NCBI RefSeq assembly: GCF_963259705.1
Contig: NC_081844.1
Span: forward strand, 19,763,715 to 19,827,714
Source: Myotis daubentonii
Taxonomy: Eukaryota > Chordata > Mammalia > Chiroptera > Vespertilionidae
Direction: 5' to 3'
DNA: 64,000 bases
Shown here: positions 21,501 to 32,804 of the stretch, one piece after another
How positions within the stretch are numbered: position 1 is the first letter of the stretch
How the letters are laid out: every line of letters begins with the position of its first letter
Made by a program: the position numbers and the translations under genes
Notes under the pieces: model-generated
What the model was told of the DNA's origin: nothing
What the model saw: only the letters and a program-made list of their open reading frames with translations
Databases searched by the model: none

Positions 21501-24500
21501 GTCGCTGCGGAGACCCGGAATAATCACCCCCACCCTCGGAAGAAGCCTCTCAGGGTCCCCAAGGGCTTCCTAAAGATGCTGATTTCCCAGGCCACCTTGG
21601 CCCCGCAAAGAGCATTTGCAGGGGGGAGAGGCGGGGAAGGAAGCAAAGGAAAGTGAAGTCCAGAGAGAGGGAGGGACTGGCCCAGGGACACATGGCAAAT
21701 CCTGGGAGGCAGAGGAGGAGTTTACAGCGGGGGAGCTCCTGGCCCCCACTAGCCTAGCGCTGGGACCCCCTGCTCCTGCCTCCCTCCTCCCAGCAGTACC
21801 TGAAGAGCAGGTCGGCATTGGGCTGGAAGTGCTCGATGGGGGTGGTGTGTACAAGACGGAAGCTGAGGACCGGTGGGGGTGGGGTCCCGCTGAACACACG
21901 CACAATGCCAGCTGGGAAGGTCATGGTCAGCTCCCCAGTTACGCGAGCCAGGCAGCTGGGTGAGAGGGGAGGGGACTGGGCTTTGGCTCAGGGCTCTGCC
22001 CGCACCTCATCCTCCCCTCTTTCCTGGGGCTCCCTGGGTCTGCAGAAGCAGCAAGGCCCTGGCTACACCCCAACCTCCCCCCAATTGTGTCCCCGCCTGC
22101 ATAGCAATCCAGGCTCCAGGAAGAAGCCACACTGGGCTGAGGAGGCAGGAACAGCTCCTGCCCTGGTTCTCTTTTCCCCTCGGCCGCCAGGAAGCTCACA
22201 GCAAAAATTCAGCTTTAGAATTGTCTTCATGTTGGGCGTGGGGTCTAACGCTCTCTTCCTCTCTTTGGTTTGACGTGAAGTTCTTTTCTTCTGGGCACCA
22301 CCCAAGACGACCCCTGGCCCCTCAATTCACCCTTTACCCACCTCCTCCACAGGCCTGGCCTCTGGAGTTCCTGCCTTCAGGTTGAGGCCTCTACACAGTG
22401 GCAGCAATGACGCCAGCCCTGTTCCCATGCCCTCCGTCGCTCCCACTGCCCTTCAGGAGAGGGGCCTGGAGGCTCAGCCCAATGGTTAAGGCCCTTCTGT
22501 GGGAAAGCCGGTCACAAAACCCACCGGGAAGCTGTCCCTGCTAGAACCCAGACACAAGCCCCAGGGAGCCCCGTTGCCCCTCACCGTCCGCACTCTCCCA
22601 GGCACTGCATACCTAGGGCTGTGGCCACGGAAGTAGGCGTGGACATACTCGGTGAAGACGGTGGCCACGGGCAGGGCGTCCTGGGAGCCCAGGACCACAG
22701 GGCTTGGGCCCCGGGAGATGCCTGGGGGGGGGGGGTTGAGGGGGGGAGAATGAAGGACAGACGAGAGCGTGAGGACAGGTTTCAGGCTCCAGAACCTGCC
22801 CTCTGCCAATAGGGTGTCTATGGTATCACAGCCCCCACCCACCCCGGCCAGAGAAGGTGAAGCCCACAGGTACCCTGTCCCGTCTGGGAGGAGACGCTGG
22901 AGCGCTCGGGGGCGGTGCCGGGGACGGAGGAGCCCAGCGGGGAGGAGCTCAGAGAATGAGGCTGGAAGGGAAGGAGACAGGCCGGGCTGTGGACACGCCA
23001 GGAGCAGTGTCCTGCTGCCCACCAGAGGCGCCCCAGCCCAGCGAGGCCATGCCCCTCAGCCTACCAGGTCCCCGTTGCTGCTCACGAGGGGGCAGGACAC
23101 CTTCCGGGAGCGGGGCCTCCGGGGCGGGGCTGCCAGGCCCTCCGTGGCCGGAAGGTCAGCAGGTCCGGGCGTTGGGTCTGGGGAGCGAGTGTGAGAAAGA
23201 CGTGCTGAGAGGCTCCCCAGGGGAGGAACTCAGTCACAACCCGGGAGTCAGACTGACTGTGGGGAGACCCCTGGGTGGTCTGAAGTCCTGGGGCTTCAGA
23301 GAAGGTGCCAGACAGCTCTGCGGACGCCACCCACAGCCCTGACACCTTACTGTGGCCTCATAAGAGGGGAGCTCCCTGCCCCGGGGCCTGGGTGCTCAGG
23401 AGGCAGGCACGCTACGGCGAGGGGCGGGGGGCGGGGGGCGGGGGGAGGGGGTTGGAAGAGGGCTTTTCCCTGACGTTCAGCAATTCCATGACTGTCACCC
23501 TTTCTGAGAGGGTAGCAGTGGCCTCGTCCCCTGGCCCACATCTGAGTCTCACCCTTCTAGTCACGGTGTCCCACCCAGGGTCCCCTCGCTCTCCTGCCTC
23601 CCCAGCAGCCCCTGCTCTGCTCCAGCTGAACCGCTTGCCCACGCAGCCCCCTCCCACCCGCCCAGGCCACGTTCCTCTCCCTCCCGTTGCTGACGCTGGG
23701 GACCGTTTCCCGTTTCCTGAGGTGCTGCCATCTCCTGGGCTGCCGGGTGTGGAACTGCACCCCTGCCTTGGTCGTGCCCGTCCCCCAGGGTGACAATCCC
23801 ACACCAGTGACGTTGCTGAGTGTGCCCTGGGCCGCACAGCCGGCTGGCTGAGAATCCCTGTTCTGCAGCGAAGCTCTGACTACTCAGCTCGTCTCCACTC
23901 ACCGTCTCCACTCCCTCCCTCCCTCCCGAGGGCCCTCCCTTGAAGCCGCTCCAATCAGGGTCTTTCTCTAACCATGGCCTCTGCCTGGCACCCCCTTACC
24001 ACTGCTGGGGACCTCAGTGGTCACAGCCGTTTCTCTAAATGCAAAGGGGACTCCACTCCCCTCCTGTGACCTCCAGGCACCCACTCCTGCCCGCTCGCCT
24101 CCTCCCTGCCCCAGCCCTGCCTCAGCTCAGCCTCGGACCCTCTCCTTCCTCTCCGGCCCCAGGTGCCAGTGCCTGGCCCATCTCCTTGCTGACGTCCCCC
24201 CCCCAAACCCCCCCCTCACCATCACTCTGATCTGGCCACACCAGCCTCCCCGCTGTTCCTCAGGGGGCCTAGCGGGCTCCCACCCCATTGCCTCTGTGTA
24301 GGCTCTATCCCTCTGCTGGGAGCCCTGCCCCCACATCCATATGGCGTCACCTCACCTCCATCATGTCACAGCTCAGATGACCCTCCTCAGAGAGGCCCCT
24401 ATGCTTGGGAGCCCTCACCGGCACCTGCCACCTCCTGCCTCGTTAATTACCCATCTCATTAAACACCCTCTCCTGTGAGGGTGAGGTTTCCGCCAGCCCC

Positions 24501-27500
24501 CATCTCAGCTCTGTCCCCAGCCCCCGGCACTGATCATGGGAGATGCCCCATCCTCCCCACAGCTCCCATACAGTTCCTGGCTGCGGGACTTACCGCCTCC
24601 AGCCACAGCCTCCCGCCCCCAGGGGCCTGGGGATGCCGCAAGGGGCAGCGGCGAGTCTGATGACAGCAGGGACCGCGTTCCCCTGGACTCGGGTGGCTGC
24701 GGCCTACAGGTAGGTGGGCTCTGCGGGGTGCCCGGGCGGAGGGCCCAGGAATCTGGGAAGGGGCCAGGTGCCGCGTGGGATGGTGAGTCCAGGCCGGAGT
24801 CTTCCACGTTCTCCGGCGATGAGGAGGAGAAAGGCGAGGGGCTGGAGGTGAAGCCGAGGCTGCTGGAACCTGGGGGGAGACGGGGCAACTAGCTCCAGAC
24901 CCTGCCCACGCGGGGGTCCGGGCCATTCAAAGCCAGTGCTCACAGACCACTCCAGGCCACTCCCGCTGGTTCCTTCTCTCTCCACTGACACCTCACCCAC
25001 CCCCCCACTGCCACCCCCACTATCAAGGGGCTCCACCTTCTCTCTGGCTCTTCCTACGCACACTGTGGCCCCGCCCACCCTCACACTGACCTGGCCCCAC
25101 TGATCTTCCCCTGGCTCACAAAGGACCCCAGCGTCTGCCCTCGCCCTCCTGCCCACTGCACCACCTACGCCTGCAATGGCTCCATCCGTCCACCCGCCGG
25201 CCACACCCACGCTCCCGGAAGCCCTTACCCCCATTACCTGTAAAGTCTTCGTGGTCAAAGGCTGACTCTAGGGGTGGCCCAAAGAGGGTCTTGGAGGCCA
25301 GCTCATCGGATTGCAGCTTCTCTGTGCAGCTGGGGACCAGATGGACAAGAGGAGCTGTTCTGTTGTCTCTGTGCCTCCTCTCACCCCAGGGCCTTTGCAC
25401 ATGCTGCTGAGTTTGGCCTCCGTCCTCCCAGTTCTCCCTCTGGCCACTCCTGCTTCTCCTCAGGGCTCAGCACAAAGTCGTCCTCCCCACAAGCCCAGAG
25501 GCCCCCCACTACCAGCCCGACTGAAGTCGCCACTTCTCTCTTCCATCACATCACCTCTTCGGTTTCGTCAGAACACGTGGAAGTAGTGAATATGCTGGAA
25601 CTTATTCGTTATTCATAAAACCTGAGCCGCTAGGATGTAACTCTGAGAAGGAGGACCTATCTTGCTCCCATATCCTCAGAACCCAGAATGGCATGAGTAC
25701 ACAGTAGGCACTCAATAAATGTTTACCAAATGACTCACTGCTAGAAAGTGGTCTCTCAAAATACAGCACAGGCTCAACTCCCTGCCTGATGAGAGGAAGG
25801 GACACAGAGACACGGGGAGGGAGCCGGGGAGGTGGGGAGACACGAGGGGGATGGCCCACCGGCCCACTGTGTGGACGCGATGTCCCACCCGTGGAACTCA
25901 CCTGCTGGCCCTCGGGGCAGACCGAGGCCTCTGTGGCTTCCCAGCAGCATCCCCTGCAAGAGAAGGGCCTCTCCCTCTGAGCCGTCCTGTCACCCTGCCT
26001 GCTCCCCACTCCACAGACCAGGAGGCCAAGGCTCGGGGCTGCCTCGCCGCTGGCTGGAGAGGCCAGATCAGACAGAGAGGGCTTTGGACCTGAGCCGTGC
26101 TGTCTCCAGGTTTTGGCTTCTTTCCCAGAAACCCCTCTTGGGTCTCAGCTAATTCTCTTCATGACCTCATTTCTCAGAAGAGGAGAATGCGTGTCGGCAT
26201 GGGTAAGCAGCCTGCCCAAGTCACACGCAGAGCTGGCATTCAAACCCACCCAACACTTTAGGCTTAGTCCTCCCTCCATGTTCTCCTCTCGCCCCCCCAA
26301 CACCCCAAAACCAAAGACCCCTGAATACCGGCCGATGTGGCTCAGAGGTCACCGGTTTGATTCCTGGTCAGGGCACATGCCCGGCTTACGGGCTCCATCC
26401 CCAGTGGAGAGCGTGCAGGAGGCAGCCGATTGATGTTTCTCTCTCTCTCCCCCTCTCTCTAAAAAATCAATTAAAAAACATATTTAAAAAAGAGACTCCT
26501 GAACAGGTACTCACGCGAGGAGTGGCGTTTCATGGTGCCCTGTGGACAAAGGGGTGGGGTCAGGCGGGCTGCCTCTAGCCAGCCCCCGGGCCCACCTGGA
26601 ACACCTGTCCCAGCCTCACCCCGGGGCCTGGAGGGAGGATGAGGCTGCCCGCCGTGGCCCTGAGCTGTGCGGCGGCCGCCTCGGGGCTGCAGGCCGGGGC
26701 CCGGGCGGGGGCGGGCTTGATGTGCACGTAGAACTTGCGGGGCTCTTCGTCGTCAAAGTCTGAGTCGCTGGATGAGAAGCGGGAGGGCTCAGCTGTGCGT
26801 GCGCCTGGGTCAAGGGGCCAAGCAGATGCCGATGCAGGGCCTCCCTCCAGGCAGCCCTCAAACTGACCACATCCCTCCCGTTCAAACCCTTGGAGGCCCT
26901 GCAGCATTCTCTCTCGCCTGCCACCCTTGGCCCCGACACCGTTTTACCCCCCCCCCCCCCATCCAAGCCTTTGCACAAGTATGACCTGCCCTAAGTAGTG
27001 AACGCCTAGCCCATTCAACTGTCAAGCCCCAACACGGCTACCCCCTCTTTCAGGAAGCCCTCTTGGACCCCCTCTCTTGTGACCCAGCCCCTCCTCTCTC
27101 CCTCTTGACCAGCCCTGACCCCACAGGGCAGGGGTCTTTGCTTGGTCCTCACTAGAGGCTCCCCACAGGGTGTACGCAGAGAAGGGTGCTAATGGCAGCG
27201 AAATCACTGCGGGCAGAGCTTTCTCATTGCTATGCCAACAGCCGCCCCCAGAGGGCGCCACGAGGATATTGTTCTGGGTCACATCAGGCCGGACAGTGAA
27301 ACCTTCTTCATCCACTTCTGCACAGGCCTGGAGGACAAGCGGGAGTCAGGCCCTCCCCTACCAAACCTCGATTTCCACCCTGTACCCCTGCACCCGCTCC
27401 CCCCCCCCCCCCCCCCCCCGCCTCCCAGACCTAAAAACAACCCTGAGGACACTCACCCGTGGGTCAGGCTCCAGAGAATCTCTGCAGATAAAAAAAAGAG

Positions 27501-28509
27501 ACATTGGTACCAGCCCTCCCGCCCCATCTGCCCTGCCCTTGGCCCCCAACACTGGAAATGGCAACTGAGGGGGTGGGCCTGGATTGCGATAATGTCCGGA
27601 GCTGGCCCTGCAGGTAGGGGAACCCCCGGGGCTGGCCTGGGGTGAGGGACAATGAGTCTGGGGTTGGCAAAGCAAGGGGTGTTCTCAAACAGCTGGAAGG
27701 GGAGGAACCCTGGAGCTCGTCTGAAACACGGAACGTAGGGGCTAGTCTTGGAAAGAAAGGATCGGGGCCAGCCTGGGCAGGGTCAACCTGGGCCAGTCAG
27801 GGGACTGGGCACAGAAGGAGTGGGTACTAGTTTGGGCAGGGAGACTCCCGGGCTCATCTGGGCCGAGTAGGAACGGCTGGGACAGGTCAAGTGAGGAACT
27901 AGCAGGACTAACCTGGATCAGGGGAGGAATCCTGGACCACCCTGGGCAGGGCAATCCTGGGTAGTCGGGGCGGCAGCCCTGGTCTAGCCGTGGCAGGAGG
28001 AAGACTTCTGGACTAGGTCGGGCAGGTAGCCCTGAGCTAGCCTGGGTCAGGGAACTCCGTGCCCAGCCTGGAGTGAGACTGCTCCTGGGCTAGCCTAACC
28101 GGGGGACTTCTGGGACAGCCTGGCAGGAGGAGGTGTCCCGGGCCAGGGCGGGGGGTGGGGATGCGGGGCGGGGGTGGGGGGGGGCGGGGTGCTTCCTCAC
28201 ACAGCTGCAGGTGGCTCCCGCTCCCGCCGGCTCAGTCCTGGGAGGCGAAAGGCCTTGGCTCCCCGCAGACGTTTCATTGCTGAGGACGGATGATGGGTGC
28301 AGCTGAGCCCTGGGGGTGCCCCCTTCCCATGCAGCTCTGCCTCCCTTTTCCCTACAGTCCAGCCTGGGCATCCAGGTCCAGACGTACTTGCCTTCCTGCA
28401 GGGCGGCTGCGCTGTACGCCTCAAAGTCCAACGGCCCTGAGACAGAAGGGATTGGGACACTCAGCAGAGAGGGCGCCTGGGCCCCAGGAGGGTAGCAGTA
28501 CACCCCTGG

Positions 28510-28550
<41 letters not shown>

Positions 28551-30220
28551 TGCACACGCACCCGTCCCGGAGCTGGTCCTGAGGGGATGGGCCACAGGTT
28601 CTGCTCCCACCTTGGGACGGACTCGGGGGAGGGGTGATGCCTGAGTCATTTCTACGTCCAGCTTTTCTGGATGGACCTTGGGTGGGTCAGGGATGGACCA
28701 CAAGTCTATGCCATGGGCTGGGCTGCAAGTGCCCGGAAGAGGAGCTGGGGCTCTCCTCAGGGAGATGGGAGCCAGGGAGGGTGTGTGGGCAGGAGCAGGA
28801 CATGACTGATCTGGGGCCAGCGAAGGGCTAGAGTAAGGGCCTACGCAAGGAGGGGCGGGCTGAGCTGTGTAGCCAGGAGGGAGAAAGGACAGGCCTTCGT
28901 GCTCGACTGGACTTGGGGACAGACTGTGCACCAGCACCTACTGAATTCCTACTGTGTGCCAGGCTTACACTTGGCCTATTACCTGCATCAAATTACTGAA
29001 CATTCACACGCCATCAGTTGGGGATCAGTATCATCCTCACTTTACAGATGAAGAAACTGAGGCTCAGAGAAGTCAAGACCCACATCCGAGTCCTCACAGC
29101 AGAAAGCAGTGAGGAAAAGGCTCACACCCAGGTCTGGCCCCAAGCTCTTGCTCTCCACGTCTCCCCGACCCTGCACCTGGGCAGTTTCCAATTGGTCTTT
29201 TGCTCAACAGCTCGTAAGGCCTCCCTTGGCCCTTGTGGGTAAAGTTTGAACAACTGAGTCCGGCATTCATGGCCCTCCGGTATCTGGTTGTATTAGATTT
29301 ACACATAAGATCAGGCATCAGCCAAAACCGGTTTGGCTCAGTGGATAGAGCGTCGGCCTGGGGACTGGAAGGTCCCAGGTTCGATTCCGGTCAAGGGCAT
29401 GTACCTGGGTTGCGGGCACATCCCCAGTAGGAGATGTGCAGGAGGCAGCTGATCAATGTTTCTCTCTCATCGATGTTTCTGACTCTCTGTCTCTCTCCCT
29501 TCCTCTCTGTAAAAAATCAATAAAATATATTTTTTAAAAAAAATCAGGCATCAAATCCCCTTCCTCCGTGGGCTGTAGAGTTAGACTTGTCATCAGCCCA
29601 TTTTACTGATGAGGAAACTGCGACCCAGGGAAGCCTCCTGCCTCTTGAGCCCGGTCCTTTCCACGCAGCCTGACCCCCAGGTGCCCCGACTCACCAGGCT
29701 TCTCCCGGCCCGTGCCCTTGCTTTCTGCAAACTTTCTCAGCAGCATTTCCACGCTGATGTTCTCTATATTTTGCTTAAACTCCTCGTGAACCTGGGCAGA
29801 GTGGGTGGGGTGTGTAACTGGGCAAGGCCAGGGACCTCTCATTCAGCACCTCCACCCCATGCCCCACCCCCGGCCCCACTCACCTGCCCGATCTGCACGT
29901 GGGTGTCCTCCACCGAGTGGGCATAGGAGCCCAGCAGCGTCTTCATGTGCCGGAGGTGGGTCTCCTCCATGGTCTGGAAGTGCTGAGGCGGCAGGGGAGG
30001 GGCCAGCAGAAAGGGGGAGGCCACCAGGAGGTGCCCTGTGACTCAGCCCGATCAGTCAGAATATCTCAACCCCCTAGGCCCAGTGATCGGTTTGGGGAAG
30101 AGCCAAGGAGAGCCTGCCCTAGGTCTTTTGCTGGGACTATAGGGAAAGGACATTTTCTTATCCCGAGTCAATGAATTGGTGGGATGCATGTGGAAGCTGC
30201 TGGTGGCCACTTTGCCGGAC

Positions 30221-30259
<39 letters not shown>

Positions 30260-32748
30260 TGGGGGCGTGTTTGCTTGAGAATGAAGCCCCAGAGAGAAAA
30301 ACAGTCTTGAAAAGGAGAGAGGCACAACTTCCTGCCAACACCATTCGAGCACCTGGATCCAGCCATGCCTGGAGCCCTCCCCTCCAACTTTTCTGTCCCG
30401 TGAGCCTATAAATCTTTGTCAGTTTGAATGAAGGTCCCTATCATTTGTAACTTTCTATCATTTGCAAAATCAGAAAAAAAAAAATCTGATTCCTAATCCT
30501 GAGATTCCAACCTGCTTTTCACACATTTGGATGGACAGAGACCCAGAGAGATACAGGATCTTGTAAAAAGTGACTTAGCTGGTGAGGAATGGAGGCTGGA
30601 CCAGAACCCAGGCCTCTCAGCCACCATGAAATGTCAGGAGACTCTTAGAGTCTAAATCCTGCCCTATCTTGTTAAAAAAACAAAAACAAAAAACCTCATC
30701 CTATTCTGTATAATAAAAGGGTAATATGCAAATTGACCCTAACTGCGGAATGACCAGAATGACCGGGCGCTATGACGCGCACTGAAACCAGGGGGCAGAC
30801 GCTCAATGCAGGAGCTGCCCCCTGGTGGTCAGTGCGCTCCCACAGGGGGAGCTCCGCTCAGCCACAAGCCGGGCTGACTGATGGCTGCAAGTACAGCAGT
30901 GTTGGAGGGAGCCTCTCCCGCCTCCTCGGCAGCACTGAGGATGTCCGACTGCAGCTTAGGCCTGCCATTCACTCCCCTTTGCCGGCTGCACGTGCCCTAT
31001 CCCTGGGATTACCAATTGCCTCCATCCTGTGATGACAATGGACCAACCCAGCCATCTGGTCGACCTCACTTTGTTTGAGGGTTATAAAAGTGGCTTCCAG
31101 GCAGGTGGCGCATGACTTGTGAGCCAGACAGGGACAGGTCGCATCATGACCACCCAGGTGGCAGGGACACAGGGCCGGGCCTAAACTGGCAGATGGACAT
31201 CCCCTGAGGGGTCCTGGACTGTGAGAGGGCACAGGCCAGGCTGAGGGACACCCCCTGCCCCAGTGCATGAATTTTTGTGTACCAGGTCTCTAGTCAATAA
31301 TAATATAAATAAAAGTTGTACCTCATAGAATGGTTTCTATGCACCTGGTACTAGTCTGAAAACTTCAAATACAGTGACTCATTTAATCTTCACAACAACT
31401 CTATGAGGCAGGTACTATTACTGTTCCCATTTTACAGGTAGGAAAACCAAGGCACAAAAATTATTTGAGCCCTAGCTGGTTTGGCTCAGTGAATAGACCA
31501 TCGGCCCTTGGACTGAAGGGTCCCGGCTTCCGGTCAAGGGTCGTACTTTGGTTGCAGACTCAATCCCTGGCCCTTATCAGGGTACGTATGGGAGGCAACC
31601 AATCGATGTGTAGCTTTCATATCTATGTTCCTCTCGATCTCTACCCCTCCCTTCCACTCTCTCTAAAAATCAATGAAAAATATCCTCAGATGAGGATGAA
31701 CAAAAAATTAAAATAAAAAGTATTTGACTTTTGAAATAATAATAATAATAACGTCAACAACAATAACGCTAGCTAACTGGCTCTAGCATTTGATGGCTTT
31801 ATCCCTGTGGCGGAGGCTCCTGGGAGTTGAGGGTGCGGGAGGTTCTGGGCTTCTGAGGCTTATGGCCGGGGATGTGTGGTCTCTCAGGCACAGACCTCGG
31901 TCCTTACCAGAGCGGAGTCCAGCATCTTCTGCTCGAAGTCGGCGCGGGCGGAGTTGTACTTCTCCACGGAGCGCCGCAGGCTGTCCGCCGCCTTCTTGGT
32001 CTTGGTCTCTGCCTGGGAGGCACGGAGAGGGGACGGGGTTGGGCGAGGACACCCAGGGAGCTTCCCCCCACCGCTCCCCCAGCTGCTGGACTTCTTGGGG
32101 TGCCCAGGGCCTGGGGACCACACTCAGGTTCGATAACCATAGCTCTGTGACAGGTTTTCGCTCTCCCATCAGGCAGCCCTCGCGCCTCGGCAAGCTCCCC
32201 GGACCTGCGGATGTGGGCTGGTGTGGGCTGGAGACGTGCAGCGGTGGGCTCACCTTGTCCAGCTCCTTCTGGCTCGTGCTCTCCCTTCGCAGCCGCTCCT
32301 GGTCCATGCACCGGTTCAGGTAGTTTTCTCGGGACTTGGGCAGGAGCTGGCTGACGCCCGCGAGGACCTGCACAGCGTCCAGGGTGCCCCCTGCTTCCTC
32401 TTTCAGCTGCGAGGGAGGGGAAGGGGAGCATGGGTGCCACCTGACACCCATGGGCGCAGGACCTGGGCAGACCTCAGGTGCAGACCGTGAAGTTCCCAGC
32501 TTCCCAAACATTGTGGGATTCTCTGAGTATTATTTTAATACAAAAAATTGTCATGTTTAAAGTAGGTAATATTTACACATAATTCAAAAAGTTTTAAGGG
32601 GTGAGCTCCCTAAAACCTCCCATACCCTGCCCTGGCTGAATAGCTCAGTTGGTGAGAGCATCGTCCTGATACAGCAAGGTTGTGGGTTTGATCCCAGGTC
32701 AGGGCACATACAAGACCTAATGAATATATAAATAAGTGGGACAACAAA

Positions 32749-32804
<56 letters not shown>

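Larger units (their letters stand above)
18589..22721 (-). other. FCHO1: FCHO1 mu-homology-domain exons 20-26
   Basis: Coding exons, 5' to 3': 22613-22721, 21800-21955, 21372-21504, 20673-20872, 19546-19601, 19048-19212 and 18589-18611. They encode about residues 608-887, the C-terminal mu-homology domain that binds Eps15, Eps15R, intersectin and some cargo. Family stretches include [33 protein letters not shown] and [20 protein letters not shown]. The stop is at 18589-18591 in a short final exon. Confidence 0.95.
22874..28436 (-). other. FCHO1: FCHO1 linker-encoding exons 9-19
   Basis: Coding exons, 5' to 3': 28392-28436, 28201-28279, 27457-27481 (25 nt), 27270-27327, 26620-26798, 26515-26539 (25 nt), 25902-25953, 25238-25329, 24594-24869, 23065-23177 and 22874-22961. 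They encode about residues 264-607. Features are a polybasic patch ([14 protein letters not shown]), an acidic patch ([11 protein letters not shown]) and Ser/Pro-rich segments ending [16 protein letters not shown]. In muniscins this unstructured linker binds and opens AP-2. The 28436/28279 junction uses a GC donor; the 27270/26798 junction is an AT-AC U12-type intron. Confidence 0.93.

Noticed and set aside
28511..28547. CRISPR-like or tandem array
   Set aside because: Simple CA microsatellite; no spacers, and the genome is mammalian.
32640..32700. tRNA gene
   Set aside because: The cloverleaf-like A and B boxes belong to a SINE head; the sequence continues into a (TC)n SINE body and anticodon-arm pairing is poor.
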